From contig CALWNQ010000011.1 of the NCBI GenBank assembly GCA_944382875.1, positions 16,247 through 80,246 of the forward strand: 64,000 nucleotides of DNA. The letters are read 5' to 3'. This document shows positions 1 through 8,753 of the stretch, piece after piece. The stretch's first letter is position 1; every line of letters starts with the position of its first letter. The position numbers and the translations under genes are program-made. The notes below the pieces were generated by a model. That model searched no databases, was not told where the DNA came from, and saw nothing but the letters and a program-made list of their open reading frames with translations. This DNA is from an uncultured Clostridia bacterium. Lineage in GTDB: Bacteria > Bacillota > Clostridia > Oscillospirales > Ruminococcaceae.

Positions 1-233
1 ATCGGCAGATCCGCAAACGCCGGATTTTTCCGGATTGTCCGGACAGCTTCCACGCCGTCCATATCGGGCAGCATAATATCAAACAAAACAAGATCTGGAA
101 TGTTATTGTTCAGTGCATCCAGACAGGAACCTGCATTTTCAAAGGCGGTAACCTGGTATCCAAAAGCCTGCAGTGCAGTGGATACCAGCTGGCGGATGTT
201 ATCGTCGTCTTCTACTATATAAATCATGGACAA
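1..233 (-). CDS. Response regulator, PhoP/PhoB-like (partial, N-terminal receiver)
   Basis: This is the first ~77 residues of a two-component receiver domain; the rest lies beyond the window edge. The acidic cluster VEDDDN near the N-terminus and the phospho-acceptor Asp in LFDIMLPDMDG are both visible. It lies downstream of pstB on the same strand, so it is probably the phosphate-responsive regulator, although the DNA-binding half is not visible. An ATG at 227 gives the usual MIYIVEDD start. The TTG at 233 is in frame and sits 7 nt from a strong AGGGGG ribosome site, whereas the ATG is 13 nt away, so TTG is preferred. The family is certain; the phosphate role rests on context. Confidence 0.85.
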   Translation of the reverse strand, partial: MSMIYIVEDDDNIRQLVSTALQAFGYQVTAFENAGSCLDALNNNIPDLVLFDIMLPDMDGVEAVRTIRKNPAFADLP

Positions 234-306
234 TATGATTCCCCCTGTTTACTGAAATGGATTTCCATATCAGTATATCACGATCAGCAATTCTTTGCAA
301 GCGGCA

Positions 307-1062
307 TCAACCAAAGCGTCCCCCGATATAATCTGCTGTCCGTTTGTCGGAAGGCGCATTAAAAACAGTCGGGGTTTCATCGTATTCCACCATTTCTCCC
401 ACCAGGAAAAATGCGGTATAATCCGACACACGAGCTGCCTGCTGCATGTTATGGGTAACAATCGCAACTGTATAATTCCGTTTCAGCTCCAGGATCAATT
501 CTTCCACCTTTTGTGTAGAAATAGGGTCAAGCGCCGCGGTCGGCTCATCCATCAACAAAACCTCCGGTTCTACCGCAAGGGCACGGGCAATGCAAAGGCG
601 CTGCTGCTGACCGCCGGAAAGAGAAAGAGCCGAACGTTTTAACCGGTCCTTTACCTCATCAAAAAGCGCAGCACCCTGCAGGCTTTTCTCCACAATCGCG
701 TCCAGCTCTGATTTTTTATGGATACCATGAAGGCGGGGACCATAGGCAATATTGTCATAAATACTCATCGGAAACGGATTCGGTCTCTGAAACACCATAC
801 CCACCCGTTTGCGCAGAGTTGTGACATCCACATGCGGATCATAAATATCTTCCTTATCCAATAAAACTTTCCCTTCCACACGTGCACCCTCAATCAGGTC
901 ATTCATCCGGTTGAGTGTCCGGAGAAAGGTGGATTTTCCGCAGCCGGAAGGTCCAATAAATGCTGTTACACGGTTCTCCCGGATCGGCAGATTGACATCT
1001 TTCAATGCATGTGTGTTTCCATAATAAAAATCCAGATGGGAAGCAAGCATCTTGTCGGTCAT
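307..1062 (-). CDS. pstB: Phosphate ABC transporter ATP-binding protein PstB
   Basis: This ATPase powers high-affinity phosphate import through the PstCA channel at the inner face of the membrane. At 251 residues it has the usual family length. Walker [10 protein letters not shown] is at residues 37-45, the Q-loop at [10 protein letters not shown], the signature LSGGQQQR at 148-155, Walker [12 protein letters not shown] near 169-179 and the switch His in VTHN. The [10 protein letters not shown] stretch is typical of PstB. It follows pstA by 72 bp, and about 70 bp separate its stop from the regulator gene. No phoU gene lies between them, unlike many clostridial pst operons. Confidence 0.97.
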   Translation of the reverse strand: MTDKMLASHLDFYYGNTHALKDVNLPIRENRVTAFIGPSGCGKSTFLRTLNRMNDLIEGARVEGKVLLDKEDIYDPHVDVTTLRKRVGMVFQRPNPFPMSIYDNIAYGPRLHGIHKKSELDAIVEKSLQGAALFDEVKDRLKRSALSLSGGQQQRLCIARALAVEPEVLLMDEPTAALDPISTQKVEELILELKRNYTVAIVTHNMQQAARVSDYTAFFLVGEMVEYDETPTVFNAPSDKRTADYIGGRFG

Positions 1063-1134
1063 ATAAAAATTCCTTTCGTGAATTTTTGATCTGTTTGGAA
1101 AAAAGGGCCGATTGCAACAACCGACCCGTCTTTT

Positions 1135-2031
1135 TTATTTCTTTGCTTTGGAAGAAATCAAGCGGGTGCTGAGATTGATGGCAAGCACCAGGATCACCAG
1201 TACCGCGGCAATGGCAAACGCAGTATTGTTATCGCCCTGATCCGCATATTTGTAAAGCATTACCGAAAGGCTGGCACCGGACTGGGTAGCATGGGAAATT
1301 GGATTTTTCATCAGATTTTCCGCAATACCCGCCGTAAAAATCAGCGCGGCAGATTCACCAACAATGCGGCCAATACTTAAAATCAAGGAGGTCAGAATAC
1401 CGCTCTTGCAGCAGGGAATCAAAATCGTGCGAATGGTGTGCCATTTGGAAGCACCTAACCCGGCAGCACCTTCCCGGTATCCAACCGGAACTGTCCGCAG
1501 CGCTTCCTGTGTTGTACGGATAATGGTAGGAAGCACCATAATCGAAAGAGTCAAGCAGCCGGAAAGGATCGAATAGCTCAAACCAAACATGCCGTTGAAC
1601 ATCATCATACCAAAAAGGCCGTAAATAATGGAGGGGATACCGGCCAGTGCTTCGGTAGTAAACTCAATTATTTTCGTCAGACGGCCTTTTTTCGCATACT
1701 CATTGAGGTACACCGCTCCTCCAATACCAAGAGGAGCTGCCACCAACAGCGTAAGCAGAATAATGTAAAGGGTATTGACAATACCGGGCAGCACACCGAC
1801 TGTTCCTTTGAGGACACTGGTCGTACCACTCAGAAAGCTCCAGCTCACATTCGGCAATCCCTTTACCAGAATATATCCCAGCAGTCCAGCTGTTAAAAAA
1901 ATTGTCACAGTGCCAGCCATCACAGACAGGCTTTTCAGCACAAGATCAAACGGACGGAATTTTGCTTCCGTAAGGGAACGCGGTTTTCGGTCCGTAATGA
2001 CGACTGGTCTTGCTGCGGTATTAACGGTCAT
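1135..2031 (-). CDS. pstA: Phosphate ABC transporter permease PstA
   Basis: This is the second channel subunit of the Pst importer, with 298 residues. After a short cytoplasmic N-terminus there are about six hydrophobic segments. The permease EAA-type loop is visible around EALRTVPVGYREGAAGLGASKW, and the GIPSIIYGLFG segment is the Pst-type membrane motif shared with PstC. The gene follows pstC after 30 bp in the same operon, and the start has a ribosome site (GGAAGA) upstream. The paired arrangement with a slightly longer PstC-like partner identifies this copy as PstA. No irregularity is seen. Confidence 0.96.
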   Translation of the reverse strand: MTVNTAARPVVITDRKPRSLTEAKFRPFDLVLKSLSVMAGTVTIFLTAGLLGYILVKGLPNVSWSFLSGTTSVLKGTVGVLPGIVNTLYIILLTLLVAAPLGIGGAVYLNEYAKKGRLTKIIEFTTEALAGIPSIIYGLFGMMMFNGMFGLSYSILSGCLTLSIMVLPTIIRTTQEALRTVPVGYREGAAGLGASKWHTIRTILIPCCKSGILTSLILSIGRIVGESAALIFTAGIAENLMKNPISHATQSGASLSVMLYKYADQGDNNTAFAIAAVLVILVLAINLSTRLISSKAKK

Positions 2032-2061
2032 GTAAAAATCTTCCTTTCCTATGTGCGGAAC

Positions 2062-2961
2062 TTACTGTTTCGCTCCCTTTTTCAGGATTCCGGTCAAAAC
2101 AAGGTTGATGACAATAATAAAGATGAAGAGAATCAGGCCCACACTGAACAATGCCTGGCGATGCAGACCACTTGCGTAACTCATTTCTGATACGATACCG
2201 GTTGTAAGGAAACGAACACTCTTAAAGAGATTAGGCATGTTTACAACATTTCCAGAAACCATGATAATCGCCATCGTTTCTCCAATCGCGCGGCCAACAC
2301 CTAATACAATCCCGGTGATGATACCAGATTTTGCAGCCGGTACATTCATCTTAAAAATGGTGGTAACATCAGTAGCTCCCAGTGCCAGCGAACCATCGCT
2401 GTATTCCGGCGGAACTGCACGAAGAGAAGTGACGGTTACACTCACAATGGTAGGCAGAATCATTACCGAAAGCACCAGAATGGCGGTAAACAACGTCGCG
2501 CCGCTTGGAAGATCAAAGACATTCGCCACCATGGGGGAAATGACTGTAATACCAACGAGACCGTAGATTACCGAGGGAATGCCAGCCAGCAGCTCAACCG
2601 CCGCAGTCAGAATCGTGCGCACCTTTTTCGGAGCCAGATAACAGATAAACACTGCGGTAAACAAGCCAAGCGGCGTGCCGATCAAAACAGCTCCAAGCGT
2701 GCCTGTGATGCTGGTCAGGATCATAGGAAGGATTCCAAACTTGGGATCTGCCGCAGTTGGCGCCCATTCTGTACCAAAGAGAAAGTCAAACAGTCCAATT
2801 TCCCGAATTGCCGGCAATCCCGAAACAATCATATATGCCGCGATTGCGGCCACACAGAGGATGGAGGCCGCACCGCAGATAAAGAATATTCCGTTCATCA
2901 CCTTTTCCAGCGTATTTTTTGCACGCCTTGCTTTAAAAGCAGAGGTCTTCACGTCAGTCAT
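2062..2961 (-). CDS. pstC: Phosphate ABC transporter permease PstC
   Basis: This is the first channel subunit of the Pst phosphate importer, with 299 residues and about six membrane segments. An N-terminal hydrophobic helix is followed by the FLFGTEWAP segment characteristic of PstC, then GIPSVIYGLVG and the EAA-like loop LRAVPPEYSDGSLALGAT. It lies 21 bp downstream of pstS and 30 bp upstream of pstA, all on one strand, so the four genes are almost certainly co-transcribed. Expression should follow the pstS promoter region, which carries a candidate Pho box. Confidence 0.96.
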   Translation of the reverse strand: MTDVKTSAFKARRAKNTLEKVMNGIFFICGAASILCVAAIAAYMIVSGLPAIREIGLFDFLFGTEWAPTAADPKFGILPMILTSITGTLGAVLIGTPLGLFTAVFICYLAPKKVRTILTAAVELLAGIPSVIYGLVGITVISPMVANVFDLPSGATLFTAILVLSVMILPTIVSVTVTSLRAVPPEYSDGSLALGATDVTTIFKMNVPAAKSGIITGIVLGVGRAIGETMAIIMVSGNVVNMPNLFKSVRFLTTGIVSEMSYASGLHRQALFSVGLILFIFIIVINLVLTGILKKGAKQ

Positions 2962-2982
2962 GGTGATTTCCTTTCTGTATCC

Positions 2983-3891
2983 TTATTTAATCCGAACCAG
3001 ACCGACCTGCTCACAGATCTGCTGGCCTTCTTCGCTGAGCGCATAATCCAGGAATGCCTGTGCGGCAGGACTCAGCTCTGCGCCTTCTTTTGTTACCATC
3101 AGGAACGGACGCTGCAGTTTGTAAGAACCATCGCGGATGGTGTCAGTGGAGATTGCCACACCATCTACTGCCAAAGTTTTTACAGTGTCATCGATTGAAT
3201 CAAAGGAAACATAAGCAATCGCACCAGGAGTAGAAGCAACGGTGGTTTTTGCTGCACCGGTAGAGGTCTGTTCCGAAGCGTAAACCGCATTTTCGCCAAC
3301 GCCAGTGATACTCTCAAACGCATCGCGGGTACCAGAGCCTGCTTCACGGCCAACTACATAGATTTCCATATCTTCGCCGCCGACTTCGGACCAGTTGGTG
3401 ATCTTGCCGGTGTAGATGTCAGCAATCTGCTCAATGGTCAGATCGCTAACGGGGTTGTCAGGATGCACTGCCATACCAATACCGTCAAGAGCAACTTCAT
3501 TGCCAACTAGACCGGTTTCAGTATCTTTCAGATCACGGCTGACATTGCCGATATCCGAAACGCCATCCATCACGTTGGTAATGCCGGTGGAAGAACCGCC
3601 AAGCTGTACATCAACCGTAACATCGCTGTTCGCTGCCATAAAGCCTTCCGCCAGAGCCTTAGCCATTTTTTCCATCGAAGTGGAACCGGAAACTGCTACC
3701 GTACCGGAAATTTTCTCATTATTCGAAGGTTGTTCCGCATCAGTAGAAGTAGCTTCAGAAGAAACCTGTTCGGAAGAAGAAGTGCTGGTGCTGGATTCGG
3801 TGTTGGAAGAAGTGTTGGTGTTGTCGCCGCAGGAAGCAAGCATCATTGCTGCCATCAGACCTGCCAAAATCATAGAAGTCATCTTTTTCAT
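2983..3891 (-). CDS. pstS: Phosphate-binding lipoprotein PstS
   Basis: This is the extracellular phosphate receptor of the Pst importer, with 302 residues. The signal sequence ends in a lipobox, LAGLMAAMMLASC, so Cys21 should be lipidated. A Ser/Thr/Asn/Glu-rich linker follows to about residue 65. The mature domain starts at VAVSGSTSMEK, contains the phosphate-contact segment GGSSTGI, and has the typical VVGREAGSGTRDAFE motif. It is the first gene of the operon, which is usual because the receptor is needed in excess. A -10 element (TATAAT, 3925-3930) and a candidate Pho box lie upstream. Confidence 0.97.
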   Translation of the reverse strand: MKKMTSMILAGLMAAMMLASCGDNTNTSSNTESSTSTSSSEQVSSEATSTDAEQPSNNEKISGTVAVSGSTSMEKMAKALAEGFMAANSDVTVDVQLGGSSTGITNVMDGVSDIGNVSRDLKDTETGLVGNEVALDGIGMAVHPDNPVSDLTIEQIADIYTGKITNWSEVGGEDMEIYVVGREAGSGTRDAFESITGVGENAVYASEQTSTGAAKTTVASTPGAIAYVSFDSIDDTVKTLAVDGVAISTDTIRDGSYKLQRPFLMVTKEGAELSPAAQAFLDYALSEEGQQICEQVGLVRIK

Positions 3892-3973
3892 ATTGGAATC
3901 TCTCCTTTTCTTGATTACGGTTTCATTATACCCAGATTTATGTCAAGCCGAAAGCAGAATCCCGTATGAAAAT

Positions 3974-4001
3974 TGTTTGTGATTCGTAAATACTGTGTAA
4001 A
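3974..4001 (-). promoter_or_regulatory. Candidate Pho box upstream of pstS
   Basis: Read on the minus strand, TTTACA (3996-4001) and TTTACG (3985-3990) are separated by 5 bp, and a weaker CAAACA follows after another 5 bp. This 11-bp periodicity of TTnACA-type hexamers is how PhoP sites are built in Gram-positive bacteria. The sites lie about 45-70 bp upstream of the TATAAT (3925-3930), which itself lacks a good -35 hexamer at 17 bp, as expected for an activated promoter. The assignment is an inference from pattern and position. Confidence 0.5.
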
Positions 4002-4037
4002 GTATTGGCTGAAAATTGCCGAATGTTACAAAGAAAA

Positions 4038-4070
4038 TAAAAAAAGATGGGTTAAAACCCATCTTTTTGT
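4038..4070 (-). terminator. Rho-independent terminator after clpX
   Basis: Just beyond the clpX stop, the minus strand forms a perfect hairpin with AGATGGGTT paired to AACCCATCT, followed by a run of seven T. It separates clpX from the pst operon. Confidence 0.9.
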
Positions 4071-4075
4071 AAAAT

Positions 4076-5350
4076 TTACTGTGTGAGCTTTTTCCGACGC
4101 TGAACCTTTGCGCTTTCTTTTCCCTCCACAACCTCCGGTGTAATAATCACTTTGGCAATGCTTTCGTCAGAGGGAACCATATACATCAAATTCAGCAACG
4201 TATCTTCCATAATATTGCGAAGGCCACGCGCACCGGTTTTGCGCTGCATTGCTTGGCGCGCAATCGCATGCATCGTGTCGTTATCCATCACCAGCTCGAC
4301 ACCATCCAGCCCAAACAAAGCGCTGTACTGACGGAACAACGAGTTTTTCGGCTCGGTCAGGATGCGAACCAGCTGATCCTCATCCAGATCTTCCAGGGTG
4401 GTGATAATCGGCAACCGGCCAACCAGTTCGGGAATAATTCCGAATTTGACCAAGTCCTGCGGGATGACGTTGCGGAGAAATTCGCTCTTGCTCTTGTCAT
4501 CGTGCTTTTTGACATCGCCATTAAAGCCCATGGTGGAAGATTCCATCCGCTTTTCAATTACCTTGTCAATTCCTTCAAAAGCACCGCCGCAGATAAACAG
4601 GATATTCTTGGTATCCAGCTGGATAAACTCCTGATGCGGATGCTTCCGGCCGCCCTGCGGCGGAACATTGGAAACAGTGCCTTCCAGAATTTTCAGTAGC
4701 GCCTGCTGAACCCCCTCGCCGCTGACGTCGCGGGTGATAGAAGGGTTTTCAGACTTCCGTGAAATTTTATCAATTTCATCAATATAGATGATGCCGCGTT
4801 CCGCCGCTTCAATATCGTAGTCAGCAGCCTGGATCAGACGAACCAGCACATTTTCCACATCATCGCCCACATATCCGGCTTCGGTAAGGGTTGTGGCATC
4901 GGCAATCGCAAAAGGCACATTCAGCACCTTTGCAAGCGTCTGCGCCAGCATTGTCTTTCCCACGCCAGTTGGCCCCAAAAGAAGCACATTGCTTTTCTGC
5001 AGCTCCACGCCTTCTTCCGGAACATCCATAAAAATCCGTTTATAATGATTATAAACCGCTACAGAAAGGGCAATTTTTGCCTTATCCTGGCCGATTACAT
5101 ACTCATCCAGTACCGCTTTAATTTCCGCCGGTTTCAACAGATTAATCTCGTTCTCATCCTTGTGTCCCCGACCGCCGCGATTGCGGGAAGCGGTACCGGG
5201 TTCCGGGAAAAGACCTTCTTCTACCAACATATCATAGCAAAGCGCCACACAGCTGTCACAAATATTGGCGTTCGCCGCATGGAGCATCCGCTCTACAGCG
5301 TACTCCGGTTTGCCGCAAAAGCTGCAGCAAACTTCTTTCTTTTCTGGCAT
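4076..5350 (-). CDS. clpX: ATP-dependent Clp protease ATP-binding subunit ClpX
   Basis: This AAA+ unfoldase delivers tagged substrates to ClpP. It has 424 residues, the normal length. An N-terminal zinc-binding domain carries Cys9/Cys12 and Cys31/Cys34. The AAA+ module has Walker A GPTGVGKT, Walker [11 protein letters not shown], the GYVGDDVE segment typical of ClpX, and a C-terminal RxxxGARGLR sensor-2 region. The order tig-clpP-clpX, all on this strand, is the classic arrangement, with clpP 36 bp upstream. A strong terminator follows the stop. Confidence 0.98.
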   Translation of the reverse strand: MPEKKEVCCSFCGKPEYAVERMLHAANANICDSCVALCYDMLVEEGLFPEPGTASRNRGGRGHKDENEINLLKPAEIKAVLDEYVIGQDKAKIALSVAVYNHYKRIFMDVPEEGVELQKSNVLLLGPTGVGKTMLAQTLAKVLNVPFAIADATTLTEAGYVGDDVENVLVRLIQAADYDIEAAERGIIYIDEIDKISRKSENPSITRDVSGEGVQQALLKILEGTVSNVPPQGGRKHPHQEFIQLDTKNILFICGGAFEGIDKVIEKRMESSTMGFNGDVKKHDDKSKSEFLRNVIPQDLVKFGIIPELVGRLPIITTLEDLDEDQLVRILTEPKNSLFRQYSALFGLDGVELVMDNDTMHAIARQAMQRKTGARGLRNIMEDTLLNLMYMVPSDESIAKVIITPEVVEGKESAKVQRRKKLTQ

Positions 5351-5386
5351 ACTTATAAGAGCCTCCTTCTATTCGGCCCAGTCTTC

Positions 5387-5983
5387 TCAGCGTTTGGAAA
5401 TGATTTTATCAATCAGGCCGTAATCGAGCGCTTCCTGCGCTGTCATAAAGTTATCACGTTCGCAATCTGCAGCCACCTGCTCGATCGGCTTACCGGTATT
5501 CTCCGACAGAATCCGGTTCATCCGGTTTTTGACCAGTTCCAGGCGTTTCAGATGAATCGCCATATCCGTGATCTGGCCCTGCGTACCCGCAGAGGGCTGA
5601 TGAATCATGATTTCACTGTTCGGAAGGGCAATCCGCTTGCCTTTTGTGCCGCTGGAGAGCAAAAATGCGCCCATCGACGCCGCCATACCGACACAAATGG
5701 TCGAAACATCACATTTAATAAATTGCATGGTATCATAAATCGCCATACCGGCTGTAACCGAACCACCGGGGCTGTTGATGTACAAGCTGATATCCTTGTC
5801 AGGATCCTGGCTTTCCAGGTAAAGCAGCTGCGCTACCACTAACGACGCGGAAGCATCGGTGACTTCCTCGCAAAGCATAATAATCCGGTCATTCAGCAGT
5901 CTGGAAAAAATATCATAGGAACGTTCGCCGCGGCTGGTCTGTTCCACTACCATTGGGACTAAACTCATTTTATTGGCCTCCAT
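5387..5983 (-). CDS. clpP: ATP-dependent Clp protease proteolytic subunit ClpP
   Basis: This is the serine peptidase that forms the tetradecameric chamber working with ClpX and other Clp ATPases. It has 198 residues. The catalytic triad is Ser103 in GMAASMGAF, His128 in MIHQPSAG and Asp177 in ERDNFM. The N-terminal [19 protein letters not shown] segment is canonical. It lies between tig and clpX, so it handles quality control of newly made and damaged proteins. The start ATG has an upstream purine-rich site (GGAGGC). Nothing is unusual. Confidence 0.98.
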   Translation of the reverse strand: MEANKMSLVPMVVEQTSRGERSYDIFSRLLNDRIIMLCEEVTDASASLVVAQLLYLESQDPDKDISLYINSPGGSVTAGMAIYDTMQFIKCDVSTICVGMAASMGAFLLSSGTKGKRIALPNSEIMIHQPSAGTQGQITDMAIHLKRLELVKNRMNRILSENTGKPIEQVAADCERDNFMTAQEALDYGLIDKIISKR

Positions 5984-6151
5984 TCAAAAAAGTCACAGAA
6001 ACACGAAAAACTATTGAGCGGCACAAAAGCTGTCCCGCTCAATAGCTGTGCATGAACCGTTTGTGTGCAGCAATCACACTTAGTATAGTCCGGAAAAATG
6101 AACGATAATCGTCTGTTCTGCAACCTTTTCGTAAATTGATAAACCGATCGC

Positions 6152-7432
6152 TTATTCCGCAACTGCGCTGTCGCGAACAAGGTCAATCGCTTTGTTAACG
6201 GCAACATCCTTGGCCACATCAGCTGCAGGAATCATGCCTTTCAGTTTTTCCACATCCATCTTATAGCCTTCGGCCAGACGGTTGTATTCTTTCTCGATTT
6301 CTTCATCAGAAGCAGTGATGCCTTCCAGCTCCACAATCTTCTCCAGAGCAAGGCGGATCTTCACCTGACGGGTAGCCTGTGCTTCAAAGGTCTTGCGGAA
6401 GGAATCCCGTGTCATGCCGGTGTACTGGAGGTACATATCCAGCTGCAGGCCCTGAGAACGCAGACGGTACTCAAAGTCACGAATCATTTCATCAATGCGG
6501 ACTTCGTACATCTCGGTGGGGATTTCACCCTCGATATTCTCAATCACAGCGTCGATCAACTTGTTTTCAAATTCGTCGGAAGCTGCTTTTTCGTTGGCTT
6601 CGGTCTGACGTTTGCGGATATCTTCTTTCAGGTCAGCAAGAGTATCGAATTCGCTGACATCCTTTGCAAACTCATCATCGGCAGCAGGCAGCTCTTTCGC
6701 GTTAATTTCATGCAGTTTGATTTTGAAGACAGCAGGTTTGCCCTTCAGTTCTTCGGAATGGTACTCTTCAGGGAAAGTTACATTAATATCAAACTCATCG
6801 CCAACGTTGTGGCCCACAACCTGATCCTCAAAACCAGGAATGAACTGGCCAGAACCAAGAGTGAGGCTGAATTTATCTGCTTTGCCGCCGTCAAAAGCAA
6901 CGCCGTCCACAAAGCCTTCGAAATCGATCACAACGGTGTCGCCGTTGGCAGCGGGACGACCTTCCACAGAGATGGTGCGGGCATTGCGGTCACGCATGCG
7001 ATCCACTTCTGCATTGACATCGTCTTCGGTAACTTCCTTCACATTTTTGGAAGCTTTGATGCCCTTATAATCCTTCACATTGATTTCGGGCTTAACAGTG
7101 CAGACAGCTTTAAAAGTAACGCCATTCTCCTTAGAAACCTCGGTTACATCAACAGAAGGCGGGCAAACGATTTCCAGGCCGGATTCTTCCACAGCATTCT
7201 GAATTGCAGCAGGGTACAGATCGTTTACAGCGTCCTCAAAGAAGATAGCTTCGCCATACAGCTTCTCGATGGTTTTGCGGGGAGCTTTGCCCTTACGGAA
7301 GCCGGGCACTTCAATTCTTTTGCCCTTTTTCTGGAAAACTTTCTGACATGCTTTGTCAAAGTCCTCTGCGGAAACTTTAATTTCCAGCTCGAACTTATTG
7401 GTCGCTACGTTGTTTTTTGATACTAAGCTCAT
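6152..7432 (-). CDS. tig: Trigger factor (ribosome-associated chaperone and prolyl isomerase)
   Basis: This protein binds at the ribosome exit tunnel and assists folding of nascent chains. With this start it has 426 residues, normal for the family. The ribosome-binding N-terminal domain includes GFRKGKAPRK. The FKBP-type isomerase domain (about 150-245) includes the motifs TVVIDFEGFVDG and GSGQFIPGFE. A helical C-terminal chaperone region follows. The reading frame is open 66 bp further upstream, but the ATG at 7432 has a strong AGGAGG site 7 nt before it and gives the usual N-terminus, so it was chosen. A minor hairpin and a TATAAT lie upstream. Confidence 0.96.
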   Translation of the reverse strand: MSLVSKNNVATNKFELEIKVSAEDFDKACQKVFQKKGKRIEVPGFRKGKAPRKTIEKLYGEAIFFEDAVNDLYPAAIQNAVEESGLEIVCPPSVDVTEVSKENGVTFKAVCTVKPEINVKDYKGIKASKNVKEVTEDDVNAEVDRMRDRNARTISVEGRPAANGDTVVIDFEGFVDGVAFDGGKADKFSLTLGSGQFIPGFEDQVVGHNVGDEFDINVTFPEEYHSEELKGKPAVFKIKLHEINAKELPAADDEFAKDVSEFDTLADLKEDIRKRQTEANEKAASDEFENKLIDAVIENIEGEIPTEMYEVRIDEMIRDFEYRLRSQGLQLDMYLQYTGMTRDSFRKTFEAQATRQVKIRLALEKIVELEGITASDEEIEKEYNRLAEGYKMDVEKLKGMIPAADVAKDVAVNKAIDLVRDSAVAE

Positions 7433-7589
7433 GAAACATCCTCCTGTTATTCCGTCCAAAAGCCCAAAATCCGGCATTTGGATTATTTTTGACAGCAAAA
7501 GCCCTGTAAGGCTTTTCAGACTTTTCTATTATAGCATAAAACTGACTATTTTGCTACAATTTCTTTTTATTTTTCATTTTTCCCACATC

Positions 7590-8267
7590 TTAACCGATTT
7601 TTTTGGGGGTAAATTGGAGAAAATCACAAGAAACCAATCGAAAATCAATTCCAATTCGCTCTCCGTTGATCGCATATCCGGATGAATAGCCGTGAATATG
7701 GCCATAATATACCTGCTTGACTCCATATTCGTGGAGCACTTCCAGAATTTCATAACATTCTCCAGAACCATAAATCGGCGGATAATGCAGAAAAACTACC
7801 GGCGGTTTTCCAAACTTTTTCCCGGCTTCCAAAGAAAGCCGGAGCCGCCCGCACTCCCGGAGCAAAACCTTTTTATCCGTTTGGTCGTTCATCCAGCCTC
7901 GCGTTCCGCAAATGGAAATCCCCTCATATTCATATGCGTTGTTGAACAGGATTTTTAAGGTTGAAAAACCGTTTTCCGCAAAAAAGCGTTCTACCTTGGT
8001 TTTTGTAGAAAACCAGAGGTCGTGATTCCCTTTCAGGATGATTTTGGTGCCGGGCAGACGGTCGATAAACGCAAAATCCTCCCGGCTTTCCGAAATATCC
8101 AGCCCCCAGGATATATCCCCGGCAATCACCACTGTATCCTCCGGACGAACTGCGGCGCGCCAGTTCTGTTCCAGTCGCTCCACATAGTTTTCCCATCCCG
8201 GGAAGACATCCATCGGCTTCTCCACGCCGAGCGAAAGGTGGAGATCCGCGATTGCATACAAACTCAT
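7590..8267 (-). CDS. Calcineurin-like metallophosphoesterase
   Basis: This 225-residue cytoplasmic protein belongs to the two-metal phosphoesterase superfamily. All metal motifs are present: DLH (Asp8, His10), GDISWG, GNHDLWF, LHYPP and GHIHGY. These single-domain clostridial proteins have no agreed substrate, so the reaction is left as hydrolysis of an unidentified phosphoester. The gene stands alone on the minus strand between tig and thrC. No signal peptide or membrane segment is seen. Confidence 0.88.
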   Translation of the reverse strand: MSLYAIADLHLSLGVEKPMDVFPGWENYVERLEQNWRAAVRPEDTVVIAGDISWGLDISESREDFAFIDRLPGTKIILKGNHDLWFSTKTKVERFFAENGFSTLKILFNNAYEYEGISICGTRGWMNDQTDKKVLLRECGRLRLSLEAGKKFGKPPVVFLHYPPIYGSGECYEILEVLHEYGVKQVYYGHIHGYSSGYAINGERIGIDFRLVSCDFLQFTPKKIG

Positions 8268-8438
8268 ATTTTTTCCTTTTCAAAAAATTCCTCTGTATAT
8301 TCCTTCTCCGATAAGCCACAATAAGAAACGGAGGGAAACCTCCACCGCACTTTTTCGAAAAAGGCAGTTTCCCATTTTCCGAAAGGGGCGCGGTTTCATC
8401 CTCTCAATTCCACGGCAAACGCCAGAAAGGACAACGCT

Positions 8439-8606
8439 ATGAACAACAATCAGAACAGCACTACCATTTCCTGTGTAGAATGTGACGCCGTTAACTGCAT
8501 TCACAACAACCATCAGTGCCGCTGCACTGCAAAGAACATTAAAATCGGCACTCATTCCGCTTGCACCAGCTCGGATACAATTTGCCAGAGCTTCTCTGCC
8601 AAATAA
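8439..8606 (+). CDS. DUF1540 small cysteine-rich protein
   Basis: This 55-residue protein has the spaced-cysteine pattern of DUF1540: CVECDAVNC, then CRC, a single Cys after GTHSA, and a last Cys near the C-terminus, with Asn/His-rich spacing. Such proteins are common in anaerobic Firmicutes, probably bind a metal, and have unknown function. The ATG has a GAAAGG site 8 nt upstream. The gene runs convergent to thrC, and a hairpin with a T tract (8721-8753) downstream may end its transcript. It is the only plus-strand gene in the first 16 kb. Confidence 0.8.
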   Translation: MNNNQNSTTISCVECDAVNCIHNNHQCRCTAKNIKIGTHSACTSSDTICQSFSAK

Positions 8607-8720
8607 AACCGTTTCCGGTGTCTGGCGGGGGACCCCTCCCCCAAACGAAGTGACAATTTTTTGTAAATGAGAAATGAATCCAGGGAATCTCGGCGGAAAA
8701 GTTGGGGTTCCGCCCATTCC

Positions 8721-8753
8721 AGCGCAGCCGTTACGGGCTGCGCTTCTTTTTTT
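8721..8753 (+). terminator. Intrinsic terminator between DUF1540 gene and thrC
   Basis: AGCGCAGCC pairs with GGCTGCGCT around a short loop, followed on the plus strand by TTCTTTTTTT. The T tract overlaps the thrC stop codon. It fits termination of the plus-strand DUF1540 transcript; on the minus strand there is no T tract. Confidence 0.7.
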
